10,531 bases of DNA from CAYWTS01 sp964461265 (GCA_964461265.1 CAYWTS010000057.1:1-10531), one strand, 5' to 3'; shown: positions 1 to 6,458, counted from the stretch's first letter. Notes: generated by a model not told the origin, from the sequence alone. Program-made: numbers and translations.

Positions 1-97
1 CTTTTTAAATTGAAACTGCTTTGTTTATAAGGTATTTTTAATTTATTCCCATTAAAAAACAGTTAAAACTTTTAATTTTATGAGTTTATAAATTAAT
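1..97. other. AT-rich sequence with no recognisable gene
   Basis: The first 97 bases are very AT-rich and contain no reading frame of note. No tRNA, terminator or convincing promoter could be picked out. The upstream neighbour of the mutS region lies outside the window. Confidence 0.5.
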
Positions 98-248
98 GAG
101 ACTGTCTCAAAAGGCAATTTTCTTGCAAGAAAACTGTAACCGCAACTTTCATAGTTGCGATTAAGCAAGAAAATTGCACGCAACCATCCACGTAAGTGGT
201 GGCTTTCGCCAAAAGGTTGCGGATACAAAACACTTTTGTGACAGCCTC
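98..248. mobile_element. MITE-like folded element with imperfect terminal inverted repeats
   Basis: The left end at 98-113 (GAGACTGTCTCAAAAG) and the reverse complement of 233-248 (GAGGCTGTCACAAAAG) agree at 14 of 16 positions. The tetramer TTAA occurs just outside both ends (93-96 and 250-253), a possible target duplication, although the area is AT-rich and this could be chance. Inside there are nested stems: 114-126 pairs perfectly with 165-177 (13 bp) and encloses a 7-bp hairpin (141-147 with 153-159). A second arm, 179-185 with 215-221, encloses small hairpins at 188-199 and 201-210. No reading frame of useful size lies within. This fits a non-autonomous element moved by a transposase encoded elsewhere. 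From memory the end sequence resembles ends of some IS1182-type elements, but that is unverified. Confidence 0.6.
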
Positions 249-265
249 GTTAATAATTGGAAAAA

Positions 266-297
266 ACATTCAGAACTGTTTCAACAGTTTAGAATGT
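266..297. promoter_or_regulatory. Dyad just upstream of mutS (leader hairpin or leftward terminator)
   Basis: ACATTC at 266-271 pairs with GAATGT at 292-297, and AACTGTT at 274-280 pairs with AACAGTT at 283-289, with one A-A mismatch and one G-T pair between the arms. The result is a nearly continuous 15-bp stem ending about 20 nt before the mutS start. On the + strand it is preceded by six A residues (261-266), so read leftward it is a hairpin followed by a T-run, the shape of an intrinsic terminator on the - strand. Read rightward there is no T-run. Its inner palindrome is closely related to one in the ccmA leader (7131-7146), which favours a dispersed repeat over a mutS-specific control site. 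Confidence 0.5.
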
Positions 298-317
298 AAC
301 ATAAGAATAGTAAAATT

Positions 318-2921
318 TTGGAAAAACAAACCCCGTTAATGCGTCAATACAGCCAGATCAAGGCTAAATACCCTGATACAATACTGCTTTTCAGGATGGG
401 GGATTTTTTTGAAACTTTTGAGGATGATGCTGTTATTGCCTCCAAAGTACTGGGAATTACACTAACAAAACGTGCCAATGGTGCAGCATCGGATGTTCCG
501 CTTGCAGGGTTTCCGCACCATGCACTCGATAACTACCTGCCTAAGCTTGTAAAAGCCGGTTACAAGGTGGCTGTCTGCGAACAGCTCGAAGACCCGCGTA
601 TGGCACGGGGTATAGTTAAACGTGATGTGATAGAGGTTGTTACACCCGGAATTACGTTTTCGGATAAGCTGCTTGACCATAAATCGAATAATTACATTGC
701 TGCACTTTACCATAAGGATGAACATTGCGGTTTTGCATTCTGTGATATTTCTACTGGTGAGTTCCAGGTATGTGAGGTTCCGTTCAGGCAGGTTAAACAG
801 CAAATTGAACTTATTAATCCTTCCGAGGTAATTATTTCCAAAACCCAAAAGCAGGATTTTAATACACTGCTTGGCCTGGAGAACAATTTAGCAACCGGCT
901 TAAAACAATTCACAGTTACAAAGCTTGATGACTGGCTGTTTAACCATGATTACGCTAATGAGATACTGCTTTCACAATTTAAAACTAAAACATTAAAGGG
1001 CTTCGGCATAGAACATCTTAAGCTGGGAATTATTGCTTCGGGAGTAATACTCAGCTATATACAGGAAACGCAAAAAGGCAACCTGCAGCACATTAATAAA
1101 ATTTCTTACTACGATACATCAGATTACATAATTTTAGATAACTCTACAAAACGCAACCTTGAAATTACTTCATCCATTTCTGAAGGAGGCAGGGAAGGAA
1201 CTCTGATTTCGATACTCGACAGAACCGAAACGGCGATGGGTGCAAGACTGATTAAAAGCTGGATATACCGTCCCTTGAAAAAGCTCGAGCAAATAAATAA
1301 ACGTCTTGAGTGCGTTGAAGAATTTTACGGCAATAAAACGCTCAGGAAAAAACTTCTTGAACTGTTTAAAAACATCGGTGACCTTGAACGACTGATTTCC
1401 AAAACTGCAACCTCACGTGCAGTTGCAAGAGACCTGATTAACTTAAAATATTCACTCAAAACAATTACAGATGTAAAGCGGGAACTCAGGCATGTTCAGG
1501 TTAAAACTGTTCAGGATATTAATGCAAATCTGAAAGAACTTAACGAGATCGTTGAGTTAATCGATAAATCGATCAACGAAGACCTGTCAATTCACTCCGA
1601 AAACAAAGGAGTAATAAAACCCGGTTACAATTCTGAGCTTGACGAGCTGAGAAATATATTAAACTCAGGCGAGGCTTGGATAGAAAATTACCAGCGTAAA
1701 GAACGTGAGAGAACAAAGGTCAATTCACTGAAGGTAAGTTTTAACAAAGTATTCGGATATTATATAGAAGTTTCCAAAGCAAATCTTGACCGCATCAACG
1801 ACTCGCTTGGTTATATTCGTAAGCAAACTCTTGTAAATGCTGAAAGATATATTACCCAGGAACTCAAAGAGTATGAGGAAAAAATACTGAGTGCCAGCGA
1901 GAAGATAAACGTACTCGAAGCACAGGTTTTTAATGAGGTCAGAAACAAAATAATAGAATACACATCCGATATTCAGATGAATGCTGCAATGATAGGAATT
2001 CTTGATGTTCTGCTAAGTTTTGCCGATGCTGCCGAAGCTAATAAATATGTAAAACCTGAATTAAACGAGGGTGATATTTTAGAAATACATAACGGACGCC
2101 ACCCTGTTATTGAACAGCTTTTGCCTGCCGGTGAGAAATATATTCCTAACGATACTTATCTGAACCCTGCTGACGAGCAAATACTTATTATCACCGGCCC
2201 GAATATGAGCGGTAAGTCATCTTACCTGCGTCAGGTGGGGCTGATAGTGCTTCTTGCACAGGTGGGTTCGTTTGTGCCTGCCTCAAGTGCAAAGATAGGG
2301 CTTTGCGACAGAATATTCACACGTGTAGGTGCAATGGATAACATCGCAAGGGGCGAAAGCACGTTTTTGATCGAGATGCAGGAATCGGCGAATATACTGA
2401 ATAACCTCTCATCAAAAAGTCTTGTACTGCTTGATGAAGTAGGCAGGGGGACAAGCACGTATGATGGCATTTCAATTGCGTGGGCTATGACCGAGTTTAT
2501 CCATGAGAATCCTGAGTATAAAGCCAAAACTTTGTTTGCAACTCATTACCATGAATTAAATGTACTTGCAAGCTTGTACACAAGGATTAAAAATTACAGG
2601 GTTGAAGTGAGGGAAATTGGCGACAAAGTTATTTATCTTCATAAAATTAAGGAAGGCACTGCCGACCACAGTTTCGGTATACATGTTGCACAAATGGCGG
2701 GTTTGCCCGATAACGTAACAAAGCGGGCTAAGGATATACTCCGCAACTTCGAACAGCGTGAAGCCCGTGCAAGACGTAAAGATGAATTCCAGATTAATAT
2801 GTTCGAGTATAAAGATGATGAGCTTAAGGATATTATTATGAAATTGAAGCTTGATGATATGACACCTCTGGAAGCAATAAAAAAATTATTTGAGCTGCAA
2901 AAGCTTGCTAAGGAAAAATAA
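318..2921 (+). CDS. mutS: DNA mismatch repair protein MutS
   Basis: This is the mismatch-recognition ATPase that binds mispaired or looped DNA and recruits MutL. At 867 residues it is full length for MutS1. The N-terminal mismatch-binding domain has the Phe-x-Glu motif (F30-F31-E32 in GDFFE). The C-terminal ATPase has Walker A GPNMSGKS at 627-634, the ST motif GEST at 679-682, Walker B with D706-E707 (LLDEVGRGTS) and the THYHE segment at 742-746. A C-terminal helix, TPLEAIKKLFELQKL, resembles the oligomerisation helix of full MutS. The start is TTG at 318. An in-frame stop lies at 297-299, no ATG occurs between, and the next Met is residue 8, inside the conserved TPxMxQY-like start. No Shine-Dalgarno is evident. 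Nothing is broken. The next gene starts 5 nt downstream. Confidence 0.98.
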   Translation: MEKQTPLMRQYSQIKAKYPDTILLFRMGDFFETFEDDAVIASKVLGITLTKRANGAASDVPLAGFPHHALDNYLPKLVKAGYKVAVCEQLEDPRMARGIVKRDVIEVVTPGITFSDKLLDHKSNNYIAALYHKDEHCGFAFCDISTGEFQVCEVPFRQVKQQIELINPSEVIISKTQKQDFNTLLGLENNLATGLKQFTVTKLDDWLFNHDYANEILLSQFKTKTLKGFGIEHLKLGIIASGVILSYIQETQKGNLQHINKISYYDTSDYIILDNSTKRNLEITSSISEGGREGTLISILDRTETAMGARLIKSWIYRPLKKLEQINKRLECVEEFYGNKTLRKKLLELFKNIGDLERLISKTATSRAVARDLINLKYSLKTITDVKRELRHVQVKTVQDINANLKELNEIVELIDKSINEDLSIHSENKGVIKPGYNSELDELRNILNSGEAWIENYQRKERERTKVNSLKVSFNKVFGYYIEVSKANLDRINDSLGYIRKQTLVNAERYITQELKEYEEKILSASEKINVLEAQVFNEVRNKIIEYTSDIQMNAAMIGILDVLLSFADAAEANKYVKPELNEGDILEIHNGRHPVIEQLLPAGEKYIPNDTYLNPADEQILIITGPNMSGKSSYLRQVGLIVLLAQVGSFVPASSAKIGLCDRIFTRVGAMDNIARGESTFLIEMQESANILNNLSSKSLVLLDEVGRGTSTYDGISIAWAMTEFIHENPEYKAKTLFATHYHELNVLASLYTRIKNYRVEVREIGDKVIYLHKIKEGTADHSFGIHVAQMAGLPDNVTKRAKDILRNFEQREARARRKDEFQINMFEYKDDELKDIIMKLKLDDMTPLEAIKKLFELQKLAKEK

Positions 2922-2926
2922 ATTTT

Positions 2927-3532
2927 ATGAGAAATGCATACTACATTTTAATTGCAATCATAATTATCCCCTGGATAATTATTTTGATTTCAGCAATTAC
3001 CAAAAAGAAACGCATTGCCGGTTTCTGCAAACAGCTTGTTCAAAAATACAGCTTTTCAACCGGTGAACCTGATGATAAAAAAACGAAACATTTTCCTCCG
3101 GTTTCAGGCATTTACAGAAACAGGAATATTTCTATTCATGCTAAGAGGAAAGAAACAGGAAAGAAACAGATTTATACACTAACAAGTGTTAATATTTTGA
3201 ATAAAGATAATTTTGAGTTTTTAATTACAAAAAATAATAAACAAAACCGGATAAAATTTCCGTCGGCAGCTAAAACAGGTGATGCTGAGTTTGATGATGG
3301 ATTTATTTTAGTATCAAACAATCACGAACTTGCACAGAAGGTGCTTAACTTTAACACGAAGTTTAAGTTACAGCAGGCAGCGGACCTGGATTTTAAGGGT
3401 GAGGTCAGGTTAAGAGGGAATTTACTTGAATATGAAGAACCGGGATTTATAAACACTCCTGCTGCGCTTATGAGAACCGAACTGCTGCTGCACGAACTAT
3501 GCGATATTGCCGATGAGCTGAAGTATGCGTGA
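2927..3532 (+). CDS. Membrane-anchored protein of unknown function
   Basis: The protein has 201 residues and I cannot assign it to a named family. One hydrophobic segment (about residues 5-25, rich in Ile) is followed by KKKR at 26-29. This predicts a single N-terminal membrane anchor with the remainder cytoplasmic by the positive-inside rule. The soluble part has alternating beta-like stretches (about 67-72, 81-91, 96-101) and a segment TGDAEFDDGFILVS (117-130) followed by a helix. That arrangement, a TGD-x-x-FD motif before a short helix and then LRGNLLEYEEPG, recalls uncharacterised bacterial proteins, but I cannot name the family. ATG at 2927 lies 5 nt after the mutS stop, so it is probably co-transcribed with mutS. 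Nothing in the sequence points to a repair role. Confidence 0.85.
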   Translation: MRNAYYILIAIIIIPWIIILISAITKKKRIAGFCKQLVQKYSFSTGEPDDKKTKHFPPVSGIYRNRNISIHAKRKETGKKQIYTLTSVNILNKDNFEFLITKNNKQNRIKFPSAAKTGDAEFDDGFILVSNNHELAQKVLNFNTKFKLQQAADLDFKGEVRLRGNLLEYEEPGFINTPAALMRTELLLHELCDIADELKYA

Positions 3533-3583
3533 GTATTTTCCTTCCTAATAAGGGGGCATAGGGGGGGGGTGATTCATTTTGTT

Positions 3584-3604
3584 ATTCCGGGCTTAACCCG
3601 GAAT
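3584..3604 (+). terminator. Hairpin after the mutS operon (possible terminator or dispersed palindrome)
   Basis: ATTCCGGG (3584-3591) pairs perfectly with CCCGGAAT (3597-3604) around a CTTAA loop, about 50 nt after the stop of the gene downstream of mutS. The T-rich stretch that follows (ATTTTAAAATATTT, from 3612) is not immediate, so termination is possible but not textbook. The sequence just after the stem, GGAATTCAATCAG, recurs as GGAATCCAATCAG after the hairpin at 5650-5667, suggesting both are members of a dispersed palindrome family. Confidence 0.4.
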
Positions 3605-3665
3605 TCAATCAGATTTTAAAATATTTAAGCCACCACCTTACGCTAAAGCTTAGTACGGGCAGGCG

Positions 3666-3694
3666 AATTTCACTAATTATCACGAAATAAATTC
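3666..3694. repeat. CACGAA-type low-complexity repeat, copy 1
   Basis: This is an AT-rich stretch built of short related units (AATTTCACTAATTATCACG, then AAATAAATTC). A clearer version lies at 3928-3954. Similar units built on CACGAATT are, from memory, common dispersed intergenic debris in Bacteroidota-type genomes. There is no coding potential. Confidence 0.3.
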
Positions 3695-3703
3695 ATAGAC
3701 ATG

Positions 3704-3733
3704 TTGAACAAGGGGTAGCTACCCCTTGTTCAA
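3704..3733. repeat. Perfect 30-bp palindrome
   Basis: Every base from 3704 to 3733 pairs with its mirror position; the left arm is TTGAACAAGGGGTAG and the right arm its exact reverse complement. As RNA or extruded DNA it would form a hairpin of about 13 bp with an AGCT loop. It ends 9 nt before the start of the surviving DUF5131 C-terminal reading frame at 3743, so it sits close to the break point of that gene. The 12-nt arm end TTGAACAAGGGG occurs again at 5684-5695, downstream of icd. Confidence 0.85.
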
Positions 3734-3742
3734 AAGGAATAC

Positions 3743-3847
3743 GTGAAATTTTTCTTTAAACAGTGGGGCGGAATGAATAAAAAACTTAACGGAAGAGAAT
3801 TAAACAACAGAACCTACGATGAAATGCCAATTAGAAAAACGTCGTAA
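3743..3847 (+). pseudogene. C-terminal relic of a DUF5131 (phage Gp37/Gp68 family) protein
   Basis: The frame from 3743 to the TAA at 3845-3847 encodes 34 residues beginning VKFFFKQWGG and continuing with GRELNNRTYDEMP. This matches what I know of the extreme C-terminus of the Gp37/Gp68 family (DUF5131, Pfam PF07505), where FFFKQWGG followed by G-R-x-L-x-x-R-T-W/Y-D-E-M-P is characteristic. Such proteins are usually over 200 residues, so only the tail survives. In frame, a TAG at 3716-3718 closes the upstream side, and bases 3704-3733 are a palindrome rather than coding sequence. No start codon with a ribosome site is evident, and I do not find the family's N-terminal cysteine motif region anywhere in the gap. 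It is therefore a degraded remnant, probably of a phage or mobile-island gene. Confidence 0.78.
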
Positions 3848-3887
3848 GAATATATTTATTTTCTTTTAAAGGTTATTCTGTAGTTTG

Positions 3888-3905
3888 GACTTGATTTATC
3901 AAGTC
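3888..3905. repeat. Small hairpin in the gap after the DUF5131 relic
   Basis: GACTTGA (3888-3894) pairs with TCAAGTC (3899-3905) around a TTTA loop. It lies about 40 nt after the relic's stop codon and could be its old terminator, but no T-run follows. Confidence 0.35.
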
Positions 3906-3927
3906 TTAACACAATTTATAAATTTGC

Positions 3928-3954
3928 CACGAATTACACAAATATTCACGAATT
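3928..3954. repeat. CACGAATT-type repeat, copy 2
   Basis: Two CACGAATT units (3928-3935 and 3947-3954) flank an ACACAAAT-like middle unit. I recall similar units as frequent intergenic filler in this group of genomes. It resembles the segment at 3666-3694. No coding potential is visible. Confidence 0.4.
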
Positions 3955-3978
3955 AAAACAAAATAAAGATATTTTGTA

Positions 3979-4036
3979 GTGAACGGTAACCACCATTCAC
4001 CAATTAAAAACAACGAGGAATGGTCTCGACCATTCC
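3979..4036. repeat. Two adjacent hairpins upstream of icd
   Basis: The first, 3979-4000, pairs GTGAACGGT with ACCATTCAC with one mismatch around an AACC loop. The second, 4017-4036, pairs GGAATGGTC perfectly with GACCATTCC, leaving only TC between the arms. The right arms share ACCATTC, so the hairpins may be diverged copies of one unit. They lie 156-213 nt before icd and could be in its leader if transcription starts far upstream. A dispersed repeat origin is equally likely. Confidence 0.5.
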
Positions 4037-4070
4037 CTGCAATTTTAATTTGTAATTTTGCATTATTTTA

Positions 4071-4097
4071 CTTTGCGCCTTAGCGGCTCTGCGAGAA
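4071..4097. repeat. GCAAAG/GCAGAG heptad-like intergenic repeat
   Basis: On the - strand this reads as successive 7-8 nt units, CGCAGAG, CCGCTAAG and GCGCAAAG. Degenerate tandem units of this kind (CGCAGAG/CGCAAAG) are, from memory, widespread in intergenic DNA of Bacteroidota, Chlorobiota and cyanobacteria. No gene or binding function is evident. Confidence 0.45.
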
Positions 4098-4191
4098 ATA
4101 ATAACTACCCTATTTTCTACATTTAATTTCTCACTACCCTTATATAGATTTGCTGAACATTTTCAAATTAGTATAGAAAGGTATTAATGAA

Positions 4192-5640
4192 ATGTCTGAA
4201 AACAGACCAATTACAGTCGCTTACGGTGACGGGATTGGTCCCGAAATAATGCAGGCAACACTCGATGTTATTCTTGCTGCCGGGGCTAAGCTCGATATCG
4301 AAGTAATCGAAATAGGCGAGAAAATTTTTATGAAAGGCAACACTGCCGGTATTGAACCAGGGTCATGGGATTCATTACGCAGAACCAAAGTATTTCTTAA
4401 AGCTCCCATAACCACTCCGCAGGGCGGAGGATTTAAAAGTTTAAATGTTACAACCCGGAAAACTCTGGGATTGTATGCAAACGTAAGACCTTGCGTTTCT
4501 TATTATCCATATGTTGAGACGAAACATCCCAATATGGATATTGTTATCGTAAGGGAGAACGAGGAAGACTTGTATGCAGGAATAGAATACAGGCAGACCG
4601 ATAATGTTTATGAGTGCCTTAAGCTTATCAGCCGCCCGGGCAGTGAAAAAATTATACGCTACGCATTTGAATATGCAAGGGCATATAACAGAAAAAAAGT
4701 CACTTGCTTTGCCAAAGATAACATTATGAAAATGACCGACGGACTTTTCCATAAGATATTCGATGATGTTGCAAAAGAATACCCTGATATAGAAAACGAA
4801 ATGTGGATAGTGGATATCGGCTCAGCAAAAATGGCAAATACACCCGAAGCATTTGATGTTATCGTGATGGAAAACCTTTACGGCGATATACTTTCGGATG
4901 TTGCAGCACAGATAACCGGTTCTGTAGGGCTTGCGGGCTCGGCAAACATAGGTGAGAACTATGCAATGTTTGAAGCTATACACGGTTCAGCACCCCGCCG
5001 TGCAGGCCAGGGGATTGCAAATCCCTCCGGAATGCTGTTAGCAGGAGTAATGATGCTTGTCCATATAGGACAAGCCGAAATTGCAACCAAGGTTCATAAT
5101 GCCTGGCTTAAAACACTGGAAGATGGTGTTCACACTTATGACATCTACAAAGAAGGCAAGAGCAAAATAAAAGTGGGGACTATAGATTTCGGCAAAGCTG
5201 TTCTGGAAAGGCTGGGTGAAAAACCTGTTACCTTAAAGCCGGTTGAATATAAAATGCTTTCACAAAAGAAAACCGAATACTCTTACCTGAAAATTCCGAA
5301 ATCGAAAAAAGAGCTTGTCGGCGTAGATGTATATCTTGACTGGAACAAAGGAACCGCAAATGAGCTTGGTGAAAACCTAAACAAGCTTTCAGCAGGTAAG
5401 TTTAAACTGGTATTCATCGATAACCGGGGAGTAAAGGTTTATCCCGGAGGTAATCCCGAAACATTCTGCTCCGACCACTGGCGGTGCCGCTTTATGGCTG
5501 GTGATAACTCCACAGTTACACATGCCGAGATTGTTCAATTGCTGGGTAAATTTAATGAAGCAGGTTACGATTTCATAAAGACCGAACATCTTTATAATTT
5601 TGATGGTGTTCAGGGTTATACGCTGGCAGCAGGAGAGTAA
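4192..5640 (+). CDS. icd: Isocitrate dehydrogenase, NADP type, long form
   Basis: The enzyme oxidatively decarboxylates isocitrate to 2-oxoglutarate in the TCA cycle. Substrate-binding residues align with the E. coli set: S83, N85, R89, R99 and R121 (within KSLNVTTRK, NVRP and VREN), Y128 in EDLYAGIE and K175 in KDNIMK. Metal-binding aspartates lie in NLYGDILSD (D232, D236). The cofactor segment EAIHGSAPRRAG has R269-R270 where E. coli has Lys-Tyr, which fits NADP rather than the Asp seen in NAD enzymes. At 482 residues it is longer than the roughly 416 of E. coli. Residues from about 340 form the extra C-terminal domain known from Thermus and Rickettsia enzymes. The ATG at 4192 is preceded by GAAAGG at 4176-4181; another ATG at 4188 is out of frame. 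A 3-isopropylmalate dehydrogenase is excluded by the SLN-type substrate loop and the extra domain. Confidence 0.95.
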   Translation: MSENRPITVAYGDGIGPEIMQATLDVILAAGAKLDIEVIEIGEKIFMKGNTAGIEPGSWDSLRRTKVFLKAPITTPQGGGFKSLNVTTRKTLGLYANVRPCVSYYPYVETKHPNMDIVIVRENEEDLYAGIEYRQTDNVYECLKLISRPGSEKIIRYAFEYARAYNRKKVTCFAKDNIMKMTDGLFHKIFDDVAKEYPDIENEMWIVDIGSAKMANTPEAFDVIVMENLYGDILSDVAAQITGSVGLAGSANIGENYAMFEAIHGSAPRRAGQGIANPSGMLLAGVMMLVHIGQAEIATKVHNAWLKTLEDGVHTYDIYKEGKSKIKVGTIDFGKAVLERLGEKPVTLKPVEYKMLSQKKTEYSYLKIPKSKKELVGVDVYLDWNKGTANELGENLNKLSAGKFKLVFIDNRGVKVYPGGNPETFCSDHWRCRFMAGDNSTVTHAEIVQLLGKFNEAGYDFIKTEHLYNFDGVQGYTLAAGE

Positions 5641-5649
5641 AAGGTTATG

Positions 5650-5667
5650 TTCCCGTGAAAACGGGAA
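5650..5667 (+). terminator. Hairpin after icd (candidate terminator)
   Basis: TTCCCGT (5650-5656) pairs perfectly with ACGGGAA (5661-5667) around a GAAA tetraloop, starting 10 nt after the icd stop. A short T-run (TATTTTTG) follows about 12 nt later. Position suits termination between the convergent icd and ccmB, but the flanking sequence is shared with the hairpin at 3584-3604, so it may primarily be a dispersed palindrome. Confidence 0.45.
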
Positions 5668-5683
5668 TCCAATCAGTCTATTT

Positions 5684-5753
5684 TTGAACAAGGGGGGAGA
5701 GGTGTGATTTTCCCCATAACAAGGTGTATGATGGAAACTATTTTCCCCCTTGT
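5684..5753. repeat. Long-looped G/C-tract inverted repeat between icd and ccmB
   Basis: ACAAGGGGG (5688-5696) is the exact reverse complement of CCCCCTTGT (5745-5753). Further C-tracts and G-tracts continue to about 5790. TTGAACAAGGGG at 5684-5695 repeats the arm of the palindrome at 3704-3733. Runs of this composition recur as dispersed intergenic repeats in related genomes (recollection, not checked). No gene is present in 5641-5794. Confidence 0.5.
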
Positions 5754-5794
5754 AGGAGGGAGCAAACACCCCCTAGTTCCCCTGGGCAGGGAAA

Positions 5795-6457
5795 TCAATC
5801 GTTCCAAATTAAATCGAATAGCAGGAACGACGCTGCTATCACTACTATTGTATATGATATAATAATCTGTAACTCACCTTTTATCTGTTCAAATACTGCA
5901 CCTTCAAATGTGAGCCAGCTTGCGTTTATTGTAGCAAGCAAAAACGGCAGCAGCAGCGGAAAAGATAATACCGGGTAAAGAGTCCCTTTTGAACCGGCTT
6001 TAGAAATCAGTGCAGCAATAATTGTAAGCACTGCTGAAAGTCCAAAATTCCCGAAAAATATTGTGACTGCAAAAAGACCTGGGCTGTTAATCTGCAAATC
6101 GGTAGCAAATACAAAAAGGATAATAATAACAATGTTAATAATGAACGTCAGTAACGTGTTAAATATCATTTTGCCAAGCAATACCGATTTGGAATCTGAT
6201 ATAAGCTTTAAAACAAGAGAGGTCCCACGTTCTTCTTCCTGAACGAAAACACGTGATAAGCCGCTTGTATTTGAAAAGAAAATGATTATCCACAGTAATC
6301 CGGCGTGGAGTTCATAACCCAGCTTCTCTTCACCTAGTGAGAATTTAATAATTGAAATCACAACAATAATAAACATCACAAGTGCGTTAATAGCATATCT
6401 TGTCCTCAGTTCAGAATGGAAATCTTTTTTACATATTGCCCACGCCTGACTGAACAA
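5795..6457 (-). CDS. ccmB: CcmB-like heme exporter / cytochrome c maturation permease
   Basis: This is an integral membrane protein of 220 residues, the usual CcmB size, with about six hydrophobic segments (roughly 22-40, 51-65, 99-118, 129-152, 160-182, 196-216). Family-like features are the N-terminal KDFHSELRTR before the first segment, the cytoplasmic RVFVQEEERGTS stretch (69-80) and the Pro-rich FPLLLPFLLA (166-175). CcmB forms the permease of the CcmAB transporter, which acts with CcmC on heme delivery for cytochrome c maturation, probably by releasing holo-CcmE rather than exporting heme. The TTG start at 6457 lies 1 nt after the ATPase stop, so the two genes are translationally coupled. 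No ATG precedes the conserved N-terminus. No ccmC follows; the gene ends at a convergent junction with icd. Confidence 0.85.
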   Translation of the reverse strand: MFSQAWAICKKDFHSELRTRYAINALVMFIIVVISIIKFSLGEEKLGYELHAGLLWIIIFFSNTSGLSRVFVQEEERGTSLVLKLISDSKSVLLGKMIFNTLLTFIINIVIIILFVFATDLQINSPGLFAVTIFFGNFGLSAVLTIIAALISKAGSKGTLYPVLSFPLLLPFLLATINASWLTFEGAVFEQIKGELQIIISYTIVVIAASFLLFDLIWND

Positions 6458-6458
6458 A

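Larger units (their letters stand above)
3533..4191. other. Gene-free repeat patchwork between the mutS operon and icd
   Basis: This 659-bp gap holds, in order, a G-rich tract with a run of nine G (3561-3569), a hairpin (3584-3604), a CACGAA-type repeat, a 30-bp palindrome, the DUF5131 relic, three more hairpins, a second CACGAATT repeat and a heptad-like repeat. The final 90 bases before icd are AT-rich and presumably contain its promoter. TTGCTG (4150-4155) and TATAGA (4172-4177) are 16 nt apart, but the latter overlaps the likely ribosome site, so I do not call them. Confidence 0.75.

Noticed and set aside
98..317. Riboswitch or structured small RNA in the mutS leader
   Set aside because: The fold has inverted-repeat ends and no pattern of a known riboswitch class; a mobile repeat explains it better.
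462..848. 128-codon open frame on the - strand inside mutS
   Set aside because: It lies fully antisense to the conserved mutS N-terminus and its translation has no recognisable domain.
2231..2527. 98-codon open frame on the - strand over the MutS ATPase region
   Set aside because: It is a shadow of strongly conserved Walker-motif coding sequence.
3551..3570. G-quadruplex at the G-rich tract
   Set aside because: There are only two long G runs (five and nine); four runs would need splitting the second, and the tract resembles other dispersed G/C-tract debris in the window.
3533..4191. CRISPR array or attachment site among the repeats
   Set aside because: The repeats are different palindromes without regular spacing or unique equal-length spacers, and no tRNA or integrase is present.
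4192..5640. 3-isopropylmalate dehydrogenase or NAD-type ICDH
   Set aside because: The substrate loop has the isocitrate Ser/Asn/Arg set, the cofactor site has Arg-Arg, and the extra C-terminal domain fits the long NADP-type ICDH.
5389..5769. 126-codon open frame on the - strand across the end of icd
   Set aside because: It runs through the conserved icd C-terminus and into repeat sequence, with no family resemblance.
5724..5978. 84-codon + strand frame starting in the icd-ccmB gap
   Set aside because: More than half is antisense to ccmB, and the rest is C-tract repeat sequence.
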